A stretch of 7,131 nt of DNA from Chloroflexota bacterium (GTDB taxonomy: Bacteria > Chloroflexota > Limnocylindria > Limnocylindrales > CSP1-4): positions 5,448-12,578 of the forward strand of contig JAJYGO010000121.1 of assembly GCA_021785115.1 (NCBI GenBank), read 5' to 3'. Under the pieces are notes generated by a model that worked only from the letters and a program-made list of their open reading frames with translations, made no database searches and was not told the DNA's origin. Shown here piece by piece: positions 1 to 7,131 of this stretch (positions are counted from its first letter, which is position 1; each line of letters starts with the position of its first letter). The translations under genes were made by a program, and so were the position numbers.

Positions 1-62
1 AGGATCGCGGCGCCGGCGGGCCCGAGGCACCGGAATCGCACGCCGGCCGGCGGTCGGTCTGA
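1..62 (+). CDS. C-terminal tail of an upstream gene (possibly lspA), partial
   Basis: A frame open from the window edge (first full codon at base 3) ends at TGA 60-62, immediately before the GTG start of the pseudouridine synthase. Only 19 codons are visible, reading DRGAGGPEAPESHAGRRSV, a hydrophilic tail with no recognisable domain. In many bacteria the gene directly upstream of rluD is lspA, the lipoprotein signal peptidase, whose C-terminal tail is variable and polar, so lspA is the best guess from position alone. Nothing in these residues identifies the protein. The zero-base junction with the next start fits a translationally coupled operon, but the frame could also be open by chance in such GC-rich DNA. 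Confidence 0.35.
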   Translation, partial: DRGAGGPEAPESHAGRRSV

Positions 63-1135
<1,073 letters not shown>

Positions 1136-1139
<4 letters not shown>

Positions 1140-1756
1140 AGCCGTGCCGGGGCGCCCCGGGCGCCATGGTGGTCATCATCTCCGGCCCGTCCGGGGTGGG
1201 CAAGGACACCATCATCGACGCCCTCAAGCGGGGCCACAACCGGCCGGACTACGACTTCATCGTCACGTGCACGACGCGCACCCCGCGGGCCGGGGAGCGT
1301 GACGGTGTCCACTACCGGTTCCTGGCCGAGTCGGAGTTCCTCGCCCTTCGCGAGGCGGGCGAGTTCCTGGAGGCGAACCAGGTCCACGGATCGCACTGGT
1401 ACGGCACGCCACGGCCGGCCGTCTGCCACGCTTTGGAGGAGGGGCGCCACGCCATCCTCAAGATCGACGTGCAGGGGGCGCAGGTGGTCAAGCAGCGCGT
1501 GCCGGACGCGCTGCTGATCTTCCTGGTTCCGCCGTCGCTGGAGACGCTCTTCGCCCGGCTGCGTTCGCGCGCGACCGAGACGGCCGACCAGCTGGAGGTC
1601 CGCCAGCGCGACGCGGCAATCGAGCTCGCTCGCCAGGGCGACTACGACCACGTGGTGGTCAACGAGACCGGGGAGGTGGAGCGGACCGCCGCGCGCGTCG
1701 CTGAGATCATCGAGGAGGAGCGGGCGCGCCACCCGGCCCGGCGCGTCGAGCTCTGA
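1136..1756 (+). CDS. gmk: guanylate kinase
   Basis: Guanylate kinase transfers phosphate from ATP to GMP, giving GDP for GTP/dGTP synthesis and GMP recycling in the cytoplasm. The 206-residue length is normal. The P-loop GPSGVGKDT is at residues 17-25. The GMP-binding segment TTRTPRAGERDGVHY spans 46-60, with Arg48, Arg51 and Tyr60. FLEANQVHG with Glu79 is at 77-85, and KIDVQGA with Asp111 follows. The lid (SRATETADQLEVRQRDA) and the closing YDHVVVNE motif are also present. Oddities are Asp24 where most members have Ser/Thr after the P-loop lysine, and one apparent extra residue in the segment before YGTP. The start is ATG 1136, which overlaps the rluD stop as ATGA; in-frame ATG 1166 (196 residues) is a possible alternative lying closer to the P-loop. 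The frame is open upstream to 884, but that stretch is rluD read in another frame. Neither start has a good Shine-Dalgarno sequence. priA begins three bases after the stop. Confidence 0.95.
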
Positions 1757-1759
1757 CCC

Positions 1760-4366
1760 GTGGACGACGGCACGGTCCCGCCCGCGACCGGGCCCGCGCC
1801 GCCCGCCCGGTCCGCCGATGCCCCCGGCCGGGTGGTCGAGGTCGCAGTCGACGTCGCGGGCGAGGCGGGTGAACGCCCGTATGCGTACCGGGTGCCGGTC
1901 GGGCTCCGTGACGTTGCCGCCGGAGAGGTGGTCATCGTGGAGTTCGGGCGCCGGCAGGCGCTCGGCGTGGTCCTGGGGGACGCCGCCCCGCCAGAGGGCG
2001 TCGTGCCGAAGCCGATCTCGGCCCGCGTCCGCTCGGACGGGCCGCTGCTGCCGCCGCTGCAGCTTGCCCTGGTGCGTTCCGTCGCGCAGCACTACCTCGC
2101 GCCGCTCGCGCTCGTGGTGCGTGCCGCGCTCCCGCCGGGGCTCCTGGAACGGCTCGAGCTGGTGGCGCTGGCGGGCGAGGCCGGCGATGCAGCAGCGTCC
2201 CCGGTTGCCATGGGCTCGACGGACCGGGCGCGCCCCTCGGGCTGGGCGGCAGCCCCCTCCCCAGGAGCCGCTGCGCAGTCCGATGACTCCGCATACCCGG
2301 CGCGCCTCCTGGGCCTGGTGCTGGAGCGGCTTCGGGCGGCGTGGCCGGGCGGCGTGGCGGTGCGCTCCCTGCCGTGGCATGGCTCCCGCGCGACCCTGCT
2401 GCGGGAGCTGCGCGCGCTGGAGGCCGCCGGGCACGTCAGGCTGGAGTGGCGGCTGTCGGCGGCCGAGGGCGGGCCGCGCCTGGAACGCCGGGTCGCGCTC
2501 TCGGCCGCAGGGAGGTCCCTGCTGGCGGCGGAGGCGGCAGCAGGGCCGGCCGCGGCGCCTCGCACCGGCCCGAGGCTCGGCCCGCGGCAGCGGGACCTCC
2601 TGCTCGCCCTCGCCGCGCTCTCTGATGGCGAGACCGCCCCGGCCGCCCGAGTGGCGGCGGACCACGGTGCCGCCACGATCCTCCGCCTGGCCCGACGGGG
2701 GTTGGTGGACCTCACGGTGGCCGAGCGTGTCAGGCGACCGCTCGCCGGTCGGGGGCCGGGGCCGCGGGGCACTGCCCCGCCGGGTGCTCCGCTGGCGGCG
2801 GCCCAGCAGGTGGCGATCGACGCCGTGCTGACCGCGGTGCGCTCGCGTCGGACGGAGGCTTTCCTGCTGGACGGCGTGACGGGAGCCGGGCGCACCGCCG
2901 TCTATGCCGCCGCGATCGGCGCCGCCCTCGCGGATGGTCGTCGGGCGCTGGTGCTGGTGCCGGAGATCGCGCTCGCGGTGCCGCTGGTGGATCGGCTGCG
3001 GGCCGATCTCGGCATCGAGGTGGGGCTCCTGCACGGCGGGCTGTCGGAGGGGGAGCGTGCCGACGAATGGCGCCGGATCCGGGACGGCGAGGTGCCGGTG
3101 GTGGTGGGAACGCGCAGCGCGATCCTCGCGCCGGTGGCCGATCCGGGGGTCGTGATCGTCGACGAGGAACACGACGGGGCCTACAAGTCGGACCGCACCC
3201 CGCGGTACCAGGCGAGGGACGTGGCGCTCGAGCTGGGACGGCTGGCGCTCGCGCCGGTGGTGCTGGGGAGTGCCACCCCGGACGTGGCCACCATGGGGCT
3301 GGCCGAGGCGGGCGGGATCACGCGGATCGAGCTCCCCGAGCGCCCGGCCGGACGCCTCCCCGATGTGGAGATCGTGGACCTGCGCGCCGAGCTCGCGGCG
3401 GGGAACCGGGGCCTGCTCTCGAGGTCGCTCGCAGAGGCGCTGAGCGCCCTCGACCGACGCTCGGGCGAGCGTGCCATCCTGGTGATCAACCGCCGTGGAT
3501 CCGCCACGGTCGTCCTCTGCCGCGACTGCGGGTACGTGCAGGTCTGCCCCGAGTGCCAGCGTCCGCTCGTCTACCACGCGGCGGCTGCCGCGCTGCGGTG
3601 CCACCACTGCGGCGCCACCGCGCCGCTGGCCACGCGCTGCCCGGCGTGCGGATCGCCGCGGATCCGGTACCTGGGCGGGGGGACCGAGCGGCTGGAACGC
3701 GAGGTCCGCGAGCGATTCCCGGACCACCGGATCGGCCGGCTCGACCGCGACGTCCTCGCGCGCCGGGGTGCCGCGGAACGGGTGCTCGACGCCCTGCGCG
3801 ACGGTGCGCTGGACGTCCTGGTGGGCACCGCGATGGTGGCCAAGGGGATCGACGTGCCCGAGGTCACCCTGGTCGGCGTGGTCTCCGCCGACATCGCCAT
3901 GAACCTGCCGGACCTGCGGGCGTCGGAGCGGACGTACCAGCTCCTGGTGCAGGCCGTGGGTCGCGCCGGGCGTGGCGACCGTCCGGGACGCGCGATCGTG
4001 CAGACGTACCGGCCGGACCACCCGGCCGTGCTCGCCGCGGCCGCCGGCGATGCCGCCGCCTTCTACCGTGCGGAGCTGGCTTCAAGGCGCCAGTTCGGCC
4101 TTCCCCCGTTCGGCCGACTGGTGAAGCTGACCGTGGCGATGGAGGACCGCGACGCGGCGCTGGCCGAGGCGGAGCGCATGGCCGGCGCGCTCCGTGCCGC
4201 GGCCGACCGTGCGGAGATCCTGGGCCCGGTCCCCGCCTACGTCGCGCGACGGACCGGGAAGTGGCGCTTCCACCTGGTCCTGCGGGGCCCGGATCCGCTC
4301 GCGGTGCTCCGGCGCGACCCCGGACCGCCCTGGAGCGTGGACGTCGATCCCGAGTCGCTGCTCTGA
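1760..4366 (+). CDS. priA: primosomal protein N' (replication restart protein PriA), Walker A Lys replaced by Arg
   Basis: PriA recognises stalled or collapsed replication forks and directs reloading of the replicative helicase; most versions are also 3'-5' superfamily 2 helicases. The N-terminal 3'-end-binding domain spans about 25-137. An Ala/Ser/Pro-rich linker (about 139-178) and a winged-helix region follow. Helicase lobe 1 has GVTGAGRT (373-379 region, Arg378), PEIAL, GTRSA, DEEH (468-471), the RYQARD loop and LGSATP (502-507). NRRG is at 577-580. Eight zinc cysteines are intact as four CxxC pairs: 587/590, 596/599, 614/617 and 627/630. Lobe 2 has GTAMVAKG (689-696) and QAVGRAGR (731-738), and the end (VDVDPESLL) is family-typical. 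It has 868 residues against about 730-830 usually. The key oddity is Arg378 (CGC) in place of the Walker A lysine, so ATPase and unwinding may be lost while fork binding and helicase loading remain. Motif Ia is also diverged (PEIALAVPL, usually PEIALTPQ). GTG 1760 is chosen for its three-base spacing from gmk; GTG 1832 (844 residues) is an alternative. Confidence 0.95.
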   Translation: MDDGTVPPATGPAPPARSADAPGRVVEVAVDVAGEAGERPYAYRVPVGLRDVAAGEVVIVEFGRRQALGVVLGDAAPPEGVVPKPISARVRSDGPLLPPLQLALVRSVAQHYLAPLALVVRAALPPGLLERLELVALAGEAGDAAASPVAMGSTDRARPSGWAAAPSPGAAAQSDDSAYPARLLGLVLERLRAAWPGGVAVRSLPWHGSRATLLRELRALEAAGHVRLEWRLSAAEGGPRLERRVALSAAGRSLLAAEAAAGPAAAPRTGPRLGPRQRDLLLALAALSDGETAPAARVAADHGAATILRLARRGLVDLTVAERVRRPLAGRGPGPRGTAPPGAPLAAAQQVAIDAVLTAVRSRRTEAFLLDGVTGAGRTAVYAAAIGAALADGRRALVLVPEIALAVPLVDRLRADLGIEVGLLHGGLSEGERADEWRRIRDGEVPVVVGTRSAILAPVADPGVVIVDEEHDGAYKSDRTPRYQARDVALELGRLALAPVVLGSATPDVATMGLAEAGGITRIELPERPAGRLPDVEIVDLRAELAAGNRGLLSRSLAEALSALDRRSGERAILVINRRGSATVVLCRDCGYVQVCPECQRPLVYHAAAAALRCHHCGATAPLATRCPACGSPRIRYLGGGTERLEREVRERFPDHRIGRLDRDVLARRGAAERVLDALRDGALDVLVGTAMVAKGIDVPEVTLVGVVSADIAMNLPDLRASERTYQLLVQAVGRAGRGDRPGRAIVQTYRPDHPAVLAAAAGDAAAFYRAELASRRQFGLPPFGRLVKLTVAMEDRDAALAEAERMAGALRAAADRAEILGPVPAYVARRTGKWRFHLVLRGPDPLAVLRRDPGPPWSVDVDPESLL

Positions 4367-4376
4367 GGGCATCCCG

Positions 4377-4406
4377 GCGACACGGGCGCGCCTGGTCGGA
4401 TATCCT
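4377..4406 (+). promoter_or_regulatory. candidate promoter for a leaderless def transcript
   Basis: In the 47-base gap between priA and def, GCGACA (4377-4382) matches four of six bases of a sigma70-type -35 box and TATCCT (4401-4406) matches four of six of the -10 box, with 18 bases between them. The -10 box ends seven bases before the def ATG, so transcription would begin at about the start codon. That is the geometry of leaderless promoters (TANNNT just upstream of ATG) known from several high-GC phyla. No Shine-Dalgarno sequence precedes this ATG. The match is short and could be chance. Confidence 0.4.
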
Positions 4407-4413
4407 GCGGCGC

Positions 4414-4938
4414 ATGACAGTCAAGCCCATCGTCCTGCTCGGCGACCCGCGACTCCGCCTGGAGGGGCAGCCAGTCGACAGCTTCGGCAAGTACCTCCAC
4501 GAGTTGCTCGACGACCTGGCGGACACCATGCGCCACGCCCCCGGCGTCGGGCTGGCCGCCCCCCAGCTCGGGGTCGCGCTGCAGGCGTGCGTGGTCGAGG
4601 TGGAGGGGCACCTCCACGAGCTGATCAACCCGACCATCGTGCGGGCCACGGGCGAGGACCGAGACCTGGAGGGGTGCCTGAGCATCCCCGGCTACACGGC
4701 CTACGTGACCCGCAAGGAACACATCTGGGTGGTGGCGCAGAACCGGTTCGGCCGGCGCATCAAGGTCGCCGGAACCGGCCTGCTGTCGCGCGCGATGCAG
4801 CACGAGATCGACCACCTGCACGGCAAGCTCTACATCGACTACCTGGCCTCCATGGAGGAGCTGATCCCGGTCGGCCCGTCCGACGAGGAGGAGGAGCGTG
4901 GCGAGGCCGACGTGGAGCGGCGCGCGCTGGTCGGGTGA
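4414..4938 (+). CDS. def: peptide deformylase
   Basis: Peptide deformylase removes the formyl group from the N-terminal methionine of new proteins as they leave the ribosome, a step needed before methionine aminopeptidase can act. All three signature motifs are present: GVGLAAPQLG at 44-53 (motif 1), EGCLS at 86-90 (motif 2) and HEIDH at 130-134 (motif 3). Metal ligands are Cys88, His130 and His134, and the catalytic base is Glu131. The 174-residue length is normal. The final 19 residues form a charged, Glu/Asp-rich tail (SDEEEERGEADVERRALVG), unlike the basic C-terminal helix that docks E. coli Def on the ribosome. ATG 4414 is chosen because it places the N-terminal segment (PIVLLGDPRLR) at the family's usual position; the frame is open further upstream, but only as a shadow of priA. 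The stop overlaps the fmt GTG (GTGA). Pairing with fmt is the usual arrangement for the formylation/deformylation cycle. Confidence 0.96.
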   Translation: MTVKPIVLLGDPRLRLEGQPVDSFGKYLHELLDDLADTMRHAPGVGLAAPQLGVALQACVVEVEGHLHELINPTIVRATGEDRDLEGCLSIPGYTAYVTRKEHIWVVAQNRFGRRIKVAGTGLLSRAMQHEIDHLHGKLYIDYLASMEELIPVGPSDEEEERGEADVERRALVG

Positions 4939-6038
4939 CCGAGGAGCCGGCCGTCCCCGCGACGCGCGGCATCCCCACCGTCTTTCTCGGCACCGGTCCC
5001 TTCGGGATCCCCGCCCTCGAGGCGATCGCGTCCGCCCGCGAGGTGCGGCTCGTCGGGATCGTCACCGCACCGCCCAGGCCCGCCGGCCGTGGAGAGCGCC
5101 TCCGCCGCTCGCCGGTCGCCGAACGGGCCGATGCGCTCGGCCTGGCCCCGGTGCTGGAGCCGGCCCGGCTGCGTGACCCCGCGGCGGTCGAGGCGGTGCG
5201 GGGGCTCGGACCGGCCCTGCTGGTGCTGGCCGACTACGGGCAGATCGTGCCGCCCGCGCTCCTGGAGCTGCCGGCGCACGGCGCCCTGAACCTGCACCCA
5301 TCGCTGCTGCCCCGGCACCGGGGCGCCTCGCCGGTGCCGGCGACGATCCTGGCCGGCGATCGCCAGGCAGGCGTGACGCTCATGCAGATGGACCGCGGTC
5401 TCGACACGGGCCCCATCGTGGGCCAGGTGGCCGTACCGCTCGATGGATCGGAGACCACGCCCGGGCTCGAGGCCGAGCTGGCGGACGAGGGAGCCCGGCT
5501 GCTGCTGGCGCTCCTCGGCGACTGGCTCGCCGGTCGGCGGCCCGCCCGGCCGCAGCCGGAGACCGGCGTCACGCTCACGCGGCCGCTCCGCCGCGAGGAC
5601 GGGTGGCTCGACCCGGGGCACGACGCGGCCGCACTGGAGCGCCAGGTCCGCGCGTACCAGCCCTGGCCCGGGACATGGGCGCAGACGGTGGCGGGCCGGC
5701 TGATCGTCTGGCGGGCGCGCCCGCTCGCCCTGGAAGGGCTGGCCGTCGGTCCCGGAGAGCTTCCCGGCCCGGAAGCCGCCGCGCCCGTGGTCGCCGGCGG
5801 GCCGGGGACGCCCCCGGGAGCCGGAGCGAGCGCGACGTGGCAGGGCGGGGAGCCCGGGCAACCCGCGCCGGGACTCCTGGTCCCGGACGGGCAGGGGCTG
5901 GCGGTCATGGTCGCGGACGGAGCGCTTCGGCTGGACGAGGTCCAGCTGGCAGGGGGCAGGCGGATGGCGTCGGATGCGCTGCGCCGCGGCCATCCCGAGC
6001 TCGTCGGAAGCCGGCTCGGCGGGCCGGCGCTACCATGA
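4935..6038 (+). CDS. fmt: methionyl-tRNA formyltransferase with a C-terminal-domain insert
   Basis: Fmt transfers a formyl group from 10-formyl-tetrahydrofolate to the methionine on initiator tRNA. The N-terminal Rossmann-type domain opens with FLGTGPFGIPALEAI. The catalytic triad expected for the family is visible: Asn119 and His121 in LNLHPSLLPRHRGASPV, and Asp157 in DRGLDTGPIV. The C-terminal domain shows RAYQPWPGTWAQ and, near the end, LDEVQLAGGRRM. The protein has 367 residues against about 310-320 for typical members. Much of the excess is a Gly/Pro/Ala-rich insert at about 272-311, between two strands of the C-terminal domain that contacts tRNA. The start is GTG 4935, overlapping the def TGA as GTGA, which implies translational coupling; no Shine-Dalgarno sequence lies at a proper distance. 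A GAGGAGGAGGAG run at 4885-4896 is too far upstream and encodes the acidic tail of Def. The rlmN start follows seven bases after the stop. Confidence 0.95.
   Translation: MTEEPAVPATRGIPTVFLGTGPFGIPALEAIASAREVRLVGIVTAPPRPAGRGERLRRSPVAERADALGLAPVLEPARLRDPAAVEAVRGLGPALLVLADYGQIVPPALLELPAHGALNLHPSLLPRHRGASPVPATILAGDRQAGVTLMQMDRGLDTGPIVGQVAVPLDGSETTPGLEAELADEGARLLLALLGDWLAGRRPARPQPETGVTLTRPLRREDGWLDPGHDAAALERQVRAYQPWPGTWAQTVAGRLIVWRARPLALEGLAVGPGELPGPEAAAPVVAGGPGTPPGAGASATWQGGEPGQPAPGLLVPDGQGLAVMVADGALRLDEVQLAGGRRMASDALRRGHPELVGSRLGGPALP
6031..6036 (+). promoter_or_regulatory. candidate -10 element before rlmN
   Basis: TACCAT fits TANNNT and sits nine bases before the rlmN ATG, overlapping the end of fmt, in a small AT-containing island within very GC-rich DNA. 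No convincing -35 box lies 16-19 bases upstream. It resembles the element before def but is weaker in spacing and context. It may only reflect the codons at the end of fmt. Confidence 0.22.
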
Positions 6039-6045
6039 TCGCCCC

Positions 6046-7131
6046 ATGTCGGATCGCCGCCCAGCGCCCACAGCCAGCCTCGCGTCGCCGTTGCAGCCAG
6101 GCGTCGAGCGCGATCCCCGCCCCGGCCTCGCGGGCGCAGCGCCCGAGTCCCTGCTGGCATGGCTGCTGGCCCGCGGTGAGCCCGCGTACCGGGCCCGCCA
6201 GGTGGCCGATGCGCTGTGGCGTCGGCACGCGTCGACCGTCGACGAGATGCGCACGCTGCCGGCGGCACTGCGGACGGAGCTCGCGGCGGCCTGGCGGGTG
6301 GACACGCTCGTCGAGTCGTCCGTGCGACCGGCGGACCGCGGCCTGACGGAGAAGGCGCTCCACCGCCTGGATGACGGGCGGCTCGTCGAATCGGTGCTGA
6401 TGCGGTATCCGCGTCGGCCCGGCCGGCGGGAGCGCGCCACCGTCTGCATCTCCAGCCAGGCCGGGTGCGCGGTGGGGTGTCCGTTCTGCGCCACCGGAGA
6501 GCTGGGATTCGGGCGCGACCTGGCGGTCGCCGAGATCGTGGACCAGGTCCGCTTCTGGGCGCGCGAGCTGGCCGGAGACGGGCGCCACGTCACGAACGTG
6601 GTCTTCATGGGGATGGGCGAGCCCCTGCTCAACGTCGACGCGGTGCTGTCGGCGGCCGCGGCGCTCACGGACCCCGACCGATTCGCGCTGGGCGGCCGCC
6701 ACGTCACGATCAGCACCAGCGGGGTGATCCCCGGGATCGAGCGGCTCACGGAGCTCCGCCCGCCGTGGACCCTCGCCGTGTCGCTGCATGCCGCGCGCCC
6801 GTCGCTGCGCGACGTCCTCGTCCCGCTCAACCGCCGGTACCCGGTGGAGGAGGTGGTCGCCGCCGCCACGGCGTATGCGCGCGCCACGGGGCGCCGGGTC
6901 AGCTACGAGTACGTGATGATCGACGGCGTCAACGACACGGCGGCCGACGCGGCCGCCGTTGCGGCACTGCTGCGCGGCCGGCTGGTCCACGTCAACCTGA
7001 TCCCCATGAACCCGGTGGCGCACACGGCATGGCTGCCGAGCAGCCCGGCCCGTGTGGAGGCGTTTGCCGCCGCCCTGCTGGCCGCCGGCATCCCGACCAC
7101 CGTCCGCCGCAACCGGGGCGACGAGATCGGC
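6046..7131 (+). CDS. rlmN: dual-specificity 23S rRNA/tRNA adenine C2-methyltransferase RlmN (radical SAM), 3' end outside window
   Basis: RlmN methylates C2 of A2503 in 23S rRNA (and A37 of some tRNAs) using S-adenosylmethionine and a [4Fe-4S] cluster. The frame runs from ATG 6046 to the window edge without a stop, giving 362 residues. An N-terminal accessory domain (about 30-85, with AYRARQVADALWRRH) precedes the radical SAM core. The cluster motif CxxxCxxC is Cys141, Cys145 and Cys148 in AGCAVGCPFCATG. Cys134 in VCISSQ matches the conserved Cys118 of E. coli. MGMGEPLLN is at 188-196, ISTSG at 222-226, SLHA at 246-249 and IPMNP at 319-323. The visible end, VRRNRGDEIG, is where the family normally continues into the ACGQL segment carrying the methyl-carrying cysteine, so only about 15-30 residues should be missing. 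Cfr-type resistance methyltransferases are related, but the core-gene context and motif wording favour RlmN. The first 29 residues are a variable, disordered-looking leader. Confidence 0.95.
   Translation, partial: MSDRRPAPTASLASPLQPGVERDPRPGLAGAAPESLLAWLLARGEPAYRARQVADALWRRHASTVDEMRTLPAALRTELAAAWRVDTLVESSVRPADRGLTEKALHRLDDGRLVESVLMRYPRRPGRRERATVCISSQAGCAVGCPFCATGELGFGRDLAVAEIVDQVRFWARELAGDGRHVTNVVFMGMGEPLLNVDAVLSAAAALTDPDRFALGGRHVTISTSGVIPGIERLTELRPPWTLAVSLHAARPSLRDVLVPLNRRYPVEEVVAAATAYARATGRRVSYEYVMIDGVNDTAADAAAVAALLRGRLVHVNLIPMNPVAHTAWLPSSPARVEAFAAALLAAGIPTTVRRNRGDEIG

Noticed and set aside
4885..4900. GAGGAG run followed by GTG at 4898, resembling a ribosome binding site and start
   Set aside because: The run encodes the acidic end of Def, the spacing to GTG is only one base, and the frame opened there is not that of fmt and encodes an Arg-rich sequence without a domain.
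5811..5880. Similarity between the GC-rich insert in fmt and the rluD tail repeats
   Set aside because: Only short strings such as GGGGAG next to CCGGG are shared, which is expected by chance in DNA of this composition; there is no common period or unit.
4839..5993. A 384-codon minus-strand open frame opposite fmt
   Set aside because: It is in register with the fmt codons, giving the same rare-codon explanation, and its translation is Arg/Pro/Gly-rich with no domain.
6035..6037. ATG at 6035 as an alternative rlmN start
   Set aside because: It is in a different frame from the radical SAM protein; ATG 6046 is in frame.
5905..7023. A 372-codon minus-strand open frame opposite rlmN
   Set aside because: It is in register with the rlmN codons and is a mirror of a clear radical SAM gene; no motif supports a product.

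Overview
The window is a dense, single-direction (+ strand) housekeeping gene cluster from a very GC-rich bacterium (about three quarters G+C by eye, with G or C at most third codon positions). Six coding regions fill almost all of it: the last codons of an upstream gene, an RluD-type 23S rRNA pseudouridine synthase, guanylate kinase (gmk), primosomal protein PriA, peptide deformylase (def), methionyl-tRNA formyltransferase (fmt), and a 23S rRNA/tRNA adenine C2-methyltransferase (rlmN) cut off by the window end. The largest gap between genes is 47 bases. I see no RNA gene, mobile element, CRISPR array or terminator.

The order gmk-priA-def-fmt-rlmN is a compacted form of a cluster widespread in Gram-positive and related bacteria. 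The rluD position, directly after another reading frame, recalls the common lspA-rluD pair. GC content, gene order and protein style (Ala/Pro/Gly-rich linkers, GTG starts, no Shine-Dalgarno sequences) best suggest a high-GC Chloroflexota lineage such as Limnocylindria-like soil or freshwater bacteria. An actinobacterium or another high-GC terrabacterial group is possible. This placement is inference.

Region by region: 1-62 is the tail of an unidentified gene. 63-1139 is rluD, with a 7-residue/21-base repeat in a long C-terminal tail. 1136-1756 is gmk, joined by an ATGA overlap. 1760-4366 is priA, three bases after the gmk stop and in the same frame. 4367-4413 is a short gap holding a promoter-like element. 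4414-4938 is def. 4935-6038 is fmt, joined by a GTGA overlap. 6046-7131 is rlmN. Functionally, RluD and RlmN modify 23S rRNA, Fmt and Def add and remove the formyl group of initiator methionine, Gmk supplies GDP/GTP, and PriA restarts stalled replication forks.

The window is mostly ordinary core genome. I do not see a new multi-gene system. The most notable observation is in PriA: the Walker A lysine is an arginine (Arg378, GAGRT) while the other helicase motifs and all eight zinc cysteines are kept. This naturally matches the engineered helicase-dead K230R form of E. coli PriA. Secondary observations are the in-register repeats in the RluD tail, a promoter-like element positioned for a leaderless def transcript, the absence of Shine-Dalgarno sequences at all starts, an Asp in the guanylate kinase P-loop, and a 40-residue low-complexity insert in Fmt.
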